Below are positions 1 through 6,103 of a stretch of DNA of 8,866 nucleotides, piece after piece. The stretch comes from Actinomycetes bacterium. GTDB taxonomy: Bacteria > Actinomycetota > Actinomycetes > Actinomycetales > Cellulomonadaceae. Location: positions 1 to 8,866 of the forward strand of contig JAEZBT010000175.1 in assembly GCA_023426865.1 (NCBI GenBank), written 5' to 3'. Each line of letters starts with the position of its first letter. Position 1 is the stretch's first letter. Made by a program: the position numbers and the translations under genes. The notes below the pieces were generated by a model, which saw nothing but the letters and a program-made list of their open reading frames with translations, searched no databases and was not told the DNA's origin.

Positions 1-369
1 GTCTTTATCGACATTTTCGCCACGCACACCAATACCAAGCAACATAGCCTGGCTAGTGATATATCCACCGCCCGCTACCTTGGCTCGTTCATGATTTTCA
101 CTATTAGCGGTTTTTGTCGTTAACTCACCATTTTCAGTAAGATACAGTGATTCAGTTGGCCGACCATCAATACAGCCGTCGTCCTTCTCCCGTACTGGCA
201 CCATCCCCTCTTTCGAGCGAATAAATTCTTGTGCAGACTCATCCACAAGTGGACGAAGTTCACCGCTTTCACGCTGCTTATCGTAGCTAATCGTTGAATC
301 AGGGTTTCCATATCCCATTGGTGAAAGTTCGGTAATAGATAGTTGCATATTTGGTTCTTTTTCAATCAT
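1..369 (-). CDS. Hypothetical protein with CxDxR motif, 3' part beyond window edge
   Basis: The frame is open from the start to the left edge, giving 123 residues, with the C-terminus missing. I do not recognise the family with confidence. The visible part is hydrophilic, without signal peptide or membrane segment. Around residues 58-70 it carries an acidic stretch leading into C66-I-D-G-R70, and at 99-103 a glycine-rich A-G-G-G-Y. C-x-D-x-R is the pattern in which beta-carbonic anhydrases hold the first zinc cysteine and the Asp-Arg pair, but the partner H-x-x-C would lie outside the window, so this is only a hint. I chose ATG 369 because GGAG sits 9 nt upstream and the likely transcript starts near 386. 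An in-frame ATG at 384 would be nearly leaderless and remains possible. The gene follows the acyltransferase on the same strand but has its own promoter. Confidence 0.75.
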   Translation of the reverse strand, partial: MIEKEPNMQLSITELSPMGYGNPDSTISYDKQRESGELRPLVDESAQEFIRSKEGMVPVREKDDGCIDGRPTESLYLTENGELTTKTANSENHERAKVAGGGYITSQAMLLGIGVRGENVDKD

Positions 370-392
370 TGTTTGTGGCTCCATGGGAAATA

Positions 393-421
393 ACTATACT
401 CCTGATCCTATGGCCTGGCAA
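393..421 (-). promoter_or_regulatory. Sigma-70-type promoter for the truncated left-edge gene
   Basis: On the minus strand, TTGCCA (416-421) and TATAGT (393-398) each match the consensus at 5 of 6 positions and are separated by exactly 17 nt. Transcription would begin near 386, just before the candidate starts at 384 and 369. The -35 box lies in a small inverted repeat, TGGCA-ATTC-TGCCA (416-429), that could be an operator. The spacing and match are seen directly; activity is inferred. Confidence 0.6.
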
Positions 422-438
422 TTCTGCCACATCTGTTT

Positions 439-1713
439 TTATGTAGATCTTATCTCTATTACCTTTTGCTTAAATGCGTTATATGTTCGACGTAACCAAC
501 TTGTTTTCTTCTCAGCCGTATATGCAGCTGGTGATGTGTTTTGAGGCAGCCCTAACATCCAGTTTGCAAACACCCCTGAAGCTTTTATAGATGGTGCGTC
601 GACATATCTCTCAAAGAGATAGCTTACAAGAACGATAACAGGGATTGAAAGCGTCAATGCAAGTAACGCCGCCCTATTGAAGCCCATGAATGAAATAAAC
701 CATACGAATAAACCTGTTGTAACGGTAAATAAAACTAATGAATGGGTGAGATACAACGAGAAAGTATACTTTCCAAGCCCACTTATAAATCGAGTAGAGA
801 AAACCCTACTAACAGCAGGTACCGTTAATACGCCGACAATAACCAGTAGCGCACCAACTGTTGTGTATAAAGAAAGGTTCTGAGTATCAGTTAACCCGGA
901 GATTTTTAATGTTTCATATATGCTTGTATTTGTAGGCCCAAATGATGGATACCCTCCAAAAAACATACCTAGCACTAAGATTGTGCCCATAAGCTTTGGA
1001 GAGGTGTTAGTAAAAGGAAATTTCTTCTGGCTGTATAAATCTGCCAGAATCATTCCAAGAATAAATGCTAGATACCAGGTTTTGAATGTCAAGAAGATAA
1101 AGAATATATATACGATCCAACGCTTCTCAAGTTTTCCAAATAAAATAAGTATCAAGAAAATAAAAAGCGACCCAATAAACTCGTAGAGCATCGTCCATAA
1201 TACAGGGTTATAGTACACTTCATTTGTCGTAAAAATACTCCAAATCCCCTGCCAAATTGCATCAAAAAAGCTTGGTTCAAATGCCCAGTGAGGGCCAAGC
1301 CACGCTGATTGAGTAACAGCATGCGCTTGCTCAATGTTCGATAAGTTCAAACTCATTATTAACCAAGCCAACATAATAGACGCCAAAGCCGGCAACATGA
1401 GCCGTAAATATCGCTTAGCAGCTAATTTCTGAAGTATTTGAACCTTACCCGTTGTAAAGAACCCAATTGAGAGAACAAAACCACTAAGCACAAAGAAGAT
1501 TGCTACCGCAAAGGTACCTGAATACAGAGAAAAAAGCGGCGAGGCATACAGGTTGTCCTCAAAGCGCATATTTTGAATACCATCGCTAATAACAGGTCCG
1601 TAAATCATATAGCACCAAAAAATAAGGAGCATATGAAATACCACCACCATTATTGCAGCGACACCTCTCAGCCCCTCCAGAGCGAGAAGTCTATTAGAAC
1701 CCTCTCTTTTCAT
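439..1713 (-). CDS. Acyltransferase family 3 (OafA/YrhL-like) integral membrane protein
   Basis: This 424-residue protein has the length and hydrophobicity of a stand-alone acyltransferase-3 domain, with about ten membrane segments and no extracytoplasmic SGNH domain. Family marks are the N-terminal R-L-x-A-L-E-G-L-R-G stretch (8-17) followed by H27, L-S-G-F-V-L-S (76-82), the basic loop R-Y-L-R-L-M-L-P (101-108), N-P-V-L-W-T-M-L-Y-E (169-178), and L-G-K-Y-T-F-S-L-Y-L-T-H (313-324). Such proteins transfer acetyl or other acyl groups to extracytoplasmic sugars of surface polysaccharides or lipids; the acceptor cannot be read here. About 50 hydrophilic, basic residues follow the last membrane segment, probably a cytoplasmic tail. 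The start is preceded by AGGGAG only 2 nt from the ATG, unusually close, but no better start lies nearby. It is the last gene of the glmS-led minus-strand unit, 42 bp after the nucleotidyltransferase. No T-rich terminator hairpin follows it. Confidence 0.9.
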   Translation of the reverse strand: MKREGSNRLLALEGLRGVAAIMVVVFHMLLIFWCYMIYGPVISDGIQNMRFEDNLYASPLFSLYSGTFAVAIFFVLSGFVLSIGFFTTGKVQILQKLAAKRYLRLMLPALASIMLAWLIMSLNLSNIEQAHAVTQSAWLGPHWAFEPSFFDAIWQGIWSIFTTNEVYYNPVLWTMLYEFIGSLFIFLILILFGKLEKRWIVYIFFIFLTFKTWYLAFILGMILADLYSQKKFPFTNTSPKLMGTILVLGMFFGGYPSFGPTNTSIYETLKISGLTDTQNLSLYTTVGALLVIVGVLTVPAVSRVFSTRFISGLGKYTFSLYLTHSLVLFTVTTGLFVWFISFMGFNRAALLALTLSIPVIVLVSYLFERYVDAPSIKASGVFANWMLGLPQNTSPAAYTAEKKTSWLRRTYNAFKQKVIEIRST

Positions 1714-1725
1714 CTCTCCCTACTT

Positions 1726-1743
1726 TACGCTACGTATAGCGTA
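1726..1743. repeat. 7-bp inverted repeat between the nucleotidyltransferase and acyltransferase genes
   Basis: TACGCTA and TAGCGTA flank a four-base CGTA loop in the 42-bp gap upstream of the acyltransferase start. In the minus-strand transcript the hairpin ends 12 nt before the start codon, next to the AGGGAG. No T-run follows on that strand, so it is not a typical terminator. It could be an operator, an RNA processing site or a block on ribosome access. An A/T palindrome lies next to it at 1744-1758. Confidence 0.45.
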
Positions 1744-1755
1744 TAGAAAAATTTT

Positions 1756-2193
1756 CTAACGATCGTGTCCCATAGCTTGATTAATTCGAGTTGAAGAGTC
1801 GGCCTTATCGGTACCGCCTGCATCGAAAATCATTTCAATACCGTATCGTTCGCATACTTCAGCCTCAGGAACTTCTTTGGCCGAATCTCGATCTCCACCA
1901 TTTGCGAAGATAAGCTCGTCGCCAGGGTGCTGCTCGGCAACCATTTCAAGAGTTTTAATAATAGTAGGGTCTTCGTCAATCGAAAGCACGACTTGGTCTA
2001 CACCCTTAAGTGCACGCATAAGACGAAGACGATTTTTCTCATCAAGAATAATCTTACCTTTTTTTAGTATTTGCTGCTTGTCATTGTTTACGATTACGAT
2101 TAGATGGTCACCAAGTTTTGCTGCAGCCTCGATCATATCAAGGTGTCCACCGTGAAGCGGGTTGAAGTAACCGCTGACTATAACTGTTTTCAT
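1756..2193 (-). CDS. Small HxGH nucleotidyltransferase (cytidylyl-/adenylyltransferase-like)
   Basis: This 145-residue cytosolic protein has the nucleotidyltransferase fold of TagD, the HldE C-terminal domain and related enzymes. The HxGH signature is H14-G-G-H17 after an N-terminal beta strand (V-I-V-S-G-Y-F-N-P), the strand L-I-V-I-V-N-N-D follows at 31-38, and D-S-S-T-R-I (132-137) matches the C-terminal I/S-S-S/T-T nucleotide-binding motif. N-G-G-D-R (98-102) sits where TagD/HldE-like members have their conserved substrate or nucleotide loop. The family joins CTP or ATP to a small phosphorylated alcohol or sugar, releasing pyrophosphate. Length fits single-domain members, with no attached kinase domain. 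Substrate is unknown: glycerol-3-phosphate, a heptose phosphate or another polyol phosphate are candidates. It starts 24 bp after glmS and precedes the acyltransferase, which suggests a surface-glycan or teichoic-acid-like role. The start has AAAGG directly against the ATG, and TATAAT lies 6 nt upstream. Confidence 0.88.
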   Translation of the reverse strand: MKTVIVSGYFNPLHGGHLDMIEAAAKLGDHLIVIVNNDKQQILKKGKIILDEKNRLRLMRALKGVDQVVLSIDEDPTIIKTLEMVAEQHPGDELIFANGGDRDSAKEVPEAEVCERYGIEMIFDAGGTDKADSSTRINQAMGHDR

Positions 2194-2199
2194 CCTTTC

Positions 2200-2205
2200 A
2201 TTATA
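2200..2205 (-). promoter_or_regulatory. Possible -10 box for near-leaderless nucleotidyltransferase transcript
   Basis: A perfect TATAAT on the minus strand ends 6 nt before the ATG at 2193, which would put the transcript start almost on the start codon. A good -35 at 16-18 nt is missing (the sequence there lies in the glmS stop region). It may therefore be a weak internal promoter or chance in an A/T-rich gap. Confidence 0.3.
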
Positions 2206-2217
2206 GCCTATCTCGGC

Positions 2218-4038
2218 TTATTCAACCGTTACACTCTTCGCTAGATTGCGCGGCTGGTCTACGTCATTACCTTTCGCAGCAGCTATATGATAGGCAAACA
2301 ACTGTTGAAAAACGTTTAGGACCAGCGGCGCAAGTAGTCCAAGCCCAGACTCTATTCGCACAACCGTCTCCGCTTCAATATCCTTTTTACTATCCGTAAT
2401 AACCAAAACATGTCCACCTCGGGCATTTATCTCTTGAAGCCCGCTAATTGATTTTTCAAACAACCAGTTATCAAGTATTAAGAAAACTTCAAAAAAGCGG
2501 TCATCAACGAGTGCAAGTGTGCCGTGTTTCAGTTCACCAGCGGGTAATCCGTCGGCATGAATATAGGAAATCTCTTTCAATTTAAGTGCCCCTTCAAGTG
2601 CCGCTGGATAGGCTGTATCACGACCTAAATAAATCACATGATCGTACGTCGCATACTTACTGGCTAACTTTTCAGCCTCTTTGTTGTATTGTTTAAGTAC
2701 ACCCTCTATGGCTTCAGGAAGTCGGGCAAGCTCATCGACATACCTTGTAGTAAGTTCTGGGCTCACACCTTTTGCCTGTGCTACCTGAATGCCGAACATA
2801 ATCATTGCAGACACCTGGGATGTAAATGCTTTAGTACTAGCTACTGAAATTTCTGGTCCAGCATGAACATAAATACCACCGTCAACCTCTCGAGCGATCG
2901 TTGAGCCAACAGCGTTAATGATACCTAATGTTCGAACACCTCGCTGCTTAATTTCGCGTAAACATGCAAGTGTATCGGCCGTTTCACCCGACTGCGAAAC
3001 AACAAGGGCGACTGTATTATTTGGTAAGTGGAACGATCGATAGCGGAATTCGGACGCAATAATCACCTCAACAGTTAAACCGTCCACTAATTTTTCAAGA
3101 TAATATGCAGCTAGCATACCTGCGTAGTAGGCAGTTCCACAGCCAACAATGGTAACATGCTCGACTTCTCTAAGCTCATCTACAGTCATATTCAAACCGC
3201 CAAGCTTTACCCTCTTTTCATCGAGAAGCAGCCTCCCACTTAAGGTTGAGCGAAGCGACACTGGCTGTTCATGTATTTCCTTAAGTAAAAAGTGTTCGTA
3301 TCCCTGTTTTTGGATAGCTTGCATGTCAATTTCAATTGTTTCAACTTTTGCAGAAATTGGCTGAGCCGCTAAGTCCATAAGCTCCACGCCGCCTGCCGTA
3401 CAGACAGCTAATTCGCCGTCATTGAGATAAATCGCTTGGTCAGTATGCCCTACTAACGCCGAGGCATCACTAGCAATAATAGTCTCGCCGTCACCCACTC
3501 CTATAATTAAAGGGCTGCCGGCACGAGCAACAATAACTTCATCTGGTTGGCGAGTCGATACAACCGCGATACCATATGTACCCACAACTAGCTTTAAGGC
3601 CTGAGCAACGGCATCAACTAACTTCGTCTTGCCGTCATAAAGAGAATTTACAAGGGCTGCCAGTACTTCGGTGTCTGTATCACTTATAAAAGTATGTTCT
3701 TCGAGTTCAGCTTTTAGTTCCTTGTAATTTTCAATAATGCCATTATGAACAAGGTATATGTCGCCCGCTCTGTGCGGATGAGCATTTCGCTCAGCCGGAA
3801 TACCGTGAGTTGCCCACCGTGTATGACCAATCCCTACCGAGTCTTCTTTAATGTTATCCTGTACAAGTTTGTCTAACTCTGCCACCTTTCCAACAGAACG
3901 AATTAGAGTAGGCTGGCCCTTTTTATTTACAGTTACAATACCGGCAGAATCGTATCCTCTGTATTCAAGACGGCGCAATCCGCCCGTTAGAACCCCTTGA
4001 GCGTTGTTATCACCTATATATCCGACTATCCCGCACAT
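2218..4038 (-). CDS. glmS: Glutamine--fructose-6-phosphate aminotransferase (isomerizing)
   Basis: This cytosolic enzyme makes glucosamine-6-phosphate from fructose-6-phosphate and glutamine, the entry step to UDP-GlcNAc for peptidoglycan and other glycans. All 606 residues fit the family length. The N-terminal class-II glutaminase domain begins with the catalytic Cys2 (C-G-I-V-G-Y-I-G), which must be exposed after Met removal, followed by G-H-T-R-W-A-T-H-G (71-79), H-N-G (98-100) and S-D-T-D-T-E (119-124). Two SIS sugar-isomerase domains follow: V-G-C-G-T-A (298-303), S-Q-S-G-E-T (348-353), S-V-A-S-T-K-A-F (398-405), then L-E-G-A-L-K-L-K-E-I-S-Y (481-492), G-E-L-K-H505-G and the C-terminal D-Q-P-R-N-L-A-K-S-V-T-V-E. 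The frame extends 7 codons further to 4059. I reject that start because it would bury the catalytic Cys and because GGAGG lies 7 nt before ATG 4038. It leads the minus-strand unit. Its leader is too short for a glmS ribozyme. Confidence 0.98.
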   Translation of the reverse strand: MCGIVGYIGDNNAQGVLTGGLRRLEYRGYDSAGIVTVNKKGQPTLIRSVGKVAELDKLVQDNIKEDSVGIGHTRWATHGIPAERNAHPHRAGDIYLVHNGIIENYKELKAELEEHTFISDTDTEVLAALVNSLYDGKTKLVDAVAQALKLVVGTYGIAVVSTRQPDEVIVARAGSPLIIGVGDGETIIASDASALVGHTDQAIYLNDGELAVCTAGGVELMDLAAQPISAKVETIEIDMQAIQKQGYEHFLLKEIHEQPVSLRSTLSGRLLLDEKRVKLGGLNMTVDELREVEHVTIVGCGTAYYAGMLAAYYLEKLVDGLTVEVIIASEFRYRSFHLPNNTVALVVSQSGETADTLACLREIKQRGVRTLGIINAVGSTIAREVDGGIYVHAGPEISVASTKAFTSQVSAMIMFGIQVAQAKGVSPELTTRYVDELARLPEAIEGVLKQYNKEAEKLASKYATYDHVIYLGRDTAYPAALEGALKLKEISYIHADGLPAGELKHGTLALVDDRFFEVFLILDNWLFEKSISGLQEINARGGHVLVITDSKKDIEAETVVRIESGLGLLAPLVLNVFQQLFAYHIAAAKGNDVDQPRNLAKSVTVE

Positions 4039-4044
4039 GCTGAC

Positions 4045-4050
4045 ACCTCC
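4045..4050 (-). promoter_or_regulatory. Strong Shine-Dalgarno site of glmS deciding its start
   Basis: Minus-strand GGAGGT with about 6-7 nt to ATG 4038 is the only textbook ribosome-binding site in the window. It fixes the start at the Met preceding the catalytic Cys rather than the upstream in-frame ATG at 4059, which the site lies downstream of. Confidence 0.85.
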
Positions 4051-4071
4051 GAAGTTCAAATATCTTCCTTA

Positions 4072-4101
4072 ATTATACTATAATCCTTATGCCTATGTAT
4101 T
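4072..4101 (-). promoter_or_regulatory. Probable glmS promoter (-10 region)
   Basis: On the minus strand TATAGT (4077-4082) and TATAAT (4072-4077) overlap by one base. The TATAAT would give a leader of about 27 nt before the glmS start. The best -35 is only AATACA (4096-4101), 18 nt upstream and matching 3 of 6 positions. It overlaps the -35 box of the divergent promoter for the plus-strand gene. Confidence 0.45.
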
Positions 4102-4128
4102 TACTTTTTAGCAATAATATGCTATAGT
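4100..4128 (+). promoter_or_regulatory. Extended -10 promoter for the kinase-like gene
   Basis: TTTACT (4100-4105), a 17-nt spacer and TATAGT (4123-4128) preceded by TGC form an extended -10 promoter. Transcription would start near 4135, leaving a leader of about 20 nt with no Shine-Dalgarno sequence before ATG 4155. Confidence 0.6.
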
Positions 4129-4154
4129 TATTTTAACGCTTACTAAAACAAAAA

Positions 4155-4991
4155 ATGACACTATCTTCACCAGAATCAAATCAACCAACTTCAGAAAGTA
4201 AACTACCTGTTGCTTATGAGGAGTTTATAGCCGAGCACCCAGCGGTCCTGGATGTACACGAAAAAGTATATGGCATCCTAGACGCTCGAATTGATTACTC
4301 AAAAGATCAGTTTAGCGGAAGGCGTTACGATGAATGGCCAAAACAAAGTAACATCAATGGCTATTTAGGAGCAGGCTATGAAAAATCAGCCTACCTTGTT
4401 GATGATGAGTATGTTGTAAAGATTCAAAATAAAGTCTATGGAAGCGATAGCGAGTTTGTCACCGACCCATCTACTCAAATTTTAGCTCTTGAAAAGGGTG
4501 TTGGTATTGAAGGGCTTGAACAGCTTATCACAGCCGATCCTGAGAGCGGTATTATTGTTACTGAATTTGCGAAAGGTACACCGATAACCGAAATTCCTTC
4601 AAAAGATCTTATTGGGAAAATTTTAAAAGAACACATTAGTAAATTAGAGAAGACTTTACGGTACATGACCGATAACCTTCTTGAATTCGATAACCCCCAC
4701 AATGTTCTCTTCGACCCAGAAGAAGGGTTTACGATTATAGACTTCCGCACTCCCCTAGGACTGAAGCCGGATGGGCAGTATAGCGCAGACATTGAAGACG
4801 AAAATTACTCAGCTAGCTATAGTGCGTTTGCCCTTCGTCACACTATCACTTCTGCGCTAGATGAATTACTGACAACAGAAAAAAAGCAGCATACAGGCGT
4901 ATTTGATACAAAGGGTGAACACGAACATTACCAAAAAAAGACACTTGGACGATACGTAGTTAGATCTCTCGTGAAACAAGCAGTCCATTAA
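4155..4991 (+). CDS. Divergent protein-kinase/APH-fold protein, function unknown
   Basis: This 278-residue soluble protein carries the main marks of a kinase-fold domain in order: a glycine-loop-like L-G-A-G-Y-E-K-S-A-Y (71-80), the strand Y-V-V-K89 with the expected ATP-binding lysine, a hinge-like I-V-T-E-F-A-K-G-T-P (134-143), a catalytic-loop-like F-D179-N-P-H-N183-V-L-F-D, and I-I-D196-F in the DFG place. Family knowledge suggests phosphorylation of a protein or small molecule, or a nucleotide-binding pseudokinase role. The catalytic loop lacks the usual His before the Asp and has one residue fewer between Asp and Asn than HxDxxxxN, so activity is uncertain. The first 65 residues and last 75 match nothing I recognise. 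It has its own promoter and terminator, so it is probably a single-gene unit, divergent from glmS. No Shine-Dalgarno is seen. Confidence is high that it is a gene, moderate for the fold. Confidence 0.85.
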   Translation: MTLSSPESNQPTSESKLPVAYEEFIAEHPAVLDVHEKVYGILDARIDYSKDQFSGRRYDEWPKQSNINGYLGAGYEKSAYLVDDEYVVKIQNKVYGSDSEFVTDPSTQILALEKGVGIEGLEQLITADPESGIIVTEFAKGTPITEIPSKDLIGKILKEHISKLEKTLRYMTDNLLEFDNPHNVLFDPEEGFTIIDFRTPLGLKPDGQYSADIEDENYSASYSAFALRHTITSALDELLTTEKKQHTGVFDTKGEHEHYQKKTLGRYVVRSLVKQAVH

Positions 4992-5010
4992 CCAATACTA
5001 ATCGACTTCT

Positions 5011-5042
5011 AACATATCCCTTTATGGGATATGTTTTTATTT
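5011..5042 (+). terminator. Intrinsic terminator after the kinase-like gene
   Basis: A perfect 10-bp stem (AACATATCCC, 5011-5020, with GGGATATGTT, 5026-5035) closes a TTTAT loop and runs into a T-rich tail (5033-5042). It starts 20 nt after the stop of the kinase-like gene and insulates it from galE, whose own -10 box follows directly. Confidence 0.85.
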
Positions 5043-5046
5043 AGGA

Positions 5047-5052
5047 TATAAT
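5047..5052 (+). promoter_or_regulatory. Possible -10 box of galE, 6 nt before the start codon
   Basis: A perfect TATAAT is followed by GAGGAT and the galE ATG. Since a strong terminator lies just upstream, galE needs a promoter here, and this box would give an almost leaderless transcript. No convincing -35 exists 16-18 nt upstream, where the terminator arm lies. The GAGG only 2 nt from the ATG is too near for usual Shine-Dalgarno spacing. Confidence 0.45.
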
Positions 5053-5058
5053 GAGGAT

Positions 5059-6081
5059 ATGAATATTCTCGTAACAGGCGGGGCTGGCTACATCGGCACG
5101 CATACACTCATTGAATTAGTAAAAAATAACCACTCACCTGTTGTAGTGGATAACCTATCAAACAGTAGTTCTGAAGCAATACGTCGCGTCGAAAATATAA
5201 CCAATACAACTATCCCTTTTCATGAAATTGATGTCCGCAATAAAGAAGCGCTCGAAGATGTTTTTTCTCAATATAATTTTGACGCAATAATTCACTTTGC
5301 AGGCCTTAAATCAGTCGGACAGTCAGTAAGTCACCCTCTTGAGTATTACTCAAACAACATTGATTCAACTTTAGTACTCCTTGAAGTTGCTCAAAAACAT
5401 GCTGTTAAGAAGTTCATCTTTAGCTCATCTGCAACCGTCTACGGCACTCCAGAAGAGTTACCACTAAAAGAAACGAGCCGTGTTGGCGTAGGTATTACTA
5501 ATCCATACGGCCAAACAAAATTCATGCTAGAACAAATTCTTCGTGACGTTACTGTTGCAGATCCTGAATTTGAGGTTACGTTACTAAGGTACTTCAACCC
5601 CGTTGGCGCTGATGCAAGCGGCACCATTGGAGAGGACCCTAATGATGTACCAAACAATCTTCTACCCTACGTTTCTCAAGTAGCTGTTGGTAAGCTTGAA
5701 AAAGTAAGTGTATTCGGAAACGACTACGAAACCGAAGATGGTACAGGTGTGCGAGATTATATTCATGTTGTTGACCTAGCTAAGGGTCACGTCGCAGCCT
5801 TAAATCACTCTAAACCTGGTACTGAAGTGTACAACCTCTGCACAGGCACTGGTACTTCTGTTCTCGAGCTCATTTCTGCCTTCTCAAAAGCCGCTGGAAA
5901 AGACATTCCTTATCAAATCGTTGATCGTCGACCCGGTGATGTAGGATCCTGCTATGCAAGCCCAGAAAAAGCCAACAAAGAGCTTGGCTGGGTAGCAGAA
6001 AAAACTATCCAAGATGCCTGTGAAGATTCTTGGCGATGGCAATCTCAAAACCCACAAGGGTTCAATACAAAAAATATTTAA
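5059..6081 (+). CDS. galE: UDP-glucose 4-epimerase
   Basis: This 340-residue cytosolic NAD-dependent short-chain dehydrogenase/reductase interconverts UDP-glucose and UDP-galactose, supplying galactosyl donors. The full family length is present: Rossmann G7-G-A-G-Y-I-G13, D31-N-L of the NAD adenosine pocket, S-S-S-A-T-V-Y-G (122-129) with catalytic Ser124, Y150-G-Q-T-K154 (the YxxxK pair), R-Y-F-N-P-V-G (177-183), R-D-Y-I-H-V-V-D-L (232-240) and R-R-P-G-D (290-294). Cys298 aligns with E. coli Tyr299 and human Cys307. A small residue there is known to admit N-acetylated UDP-sugars, so UDP-GlcNAc/UDP-GalNAc activity is predicted as well. The ATG is set by the Rossmann start. It heads a probable operon, 22 bp before the glycosyltransferase, which suggests the epimerised sugar is used by the next two genes. 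Confidence 0.96.
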   Translation: MNILVTGGAGYIGTHTLIELVKNNHSPVVVDNLSNSSSEAIRRVENITNTTIPFHEIDVRNKEALEDVFSQYNFDAIIHFAGLKSVGQSVSHPLEYYSNNIDSTLVLLEVAQKHAVKKFIFSSSATVYGTPEELPLKETSRVGVGITNPYGQTKFMLEQILRDVTVADPEFEVTLLRYFNPVGADASGTIGEDPNDVPNNLLPYVSQVAVGKLEKVSVFGNDYETEDGTGVRDYIHVVDLAKGHVAALNHSKPGTEVYNLCTGTGTSVLELISAFSKAAGKDIPYQIVDRRPGDVGSCYASPEKANKELGWVAEKTIQDACEDSWRWQSQNPQGFNTKNI

Positions 6082-6103
6082 GTGAGTCTGTGTTTTATAT
6101 TCG

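Noticed and set aside
120..365. Minus-strand frame of 81 codons
   Set aside because: It overlaps, in a shifted frame, the longer open frame (1-369) that has a promoter, a Shine-Dalgarno site and a more natural composition; its own sequence looks like a shadow.
677..1334. Three frames inside the acyltransferase (677-883 plus, 920-1186 plus, 1152-1334 minus)
   Set aside because: All lie inside a well-recognised membrane protein gene, with no motifs or ribosome sites of their own.
1877..2155. Plus-strand frame opposite the nucleotidyltransferase
   Set aside because: Ser/Arg/Ile-rich antisense shadow of a gene with clear family motifs.
3149..3364. Plus-strand frame opposite glmS
   Set aside because: Serine-rich antisense shadow of a highly conserved enzyme.
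4039..4059. Seven-codon N-terminal extension of GlmS from ATG 4059
   Set aside because: It would place residues before the catalytic Cys that must be N-terminal, and the GGAGG site lies inside it, correctly spaced for ATG 4038.
4039..4071. glmS ribozyme/riboswitch in the leader
   Set aside because: The likely leader is about 27 nt, far too short for that structured RNA, and no matching core is seen.
4475..4792. Minus-strand frame opposite the kinase-like gene
   Set aside because: Low-complexity shadow; the plus-strand gene has promoter, terminator and ordered fold motifs.
5439..5657. Minus-strand frame opposite galE
   Set aside because: Antisense shadow of a conserved enzyme.
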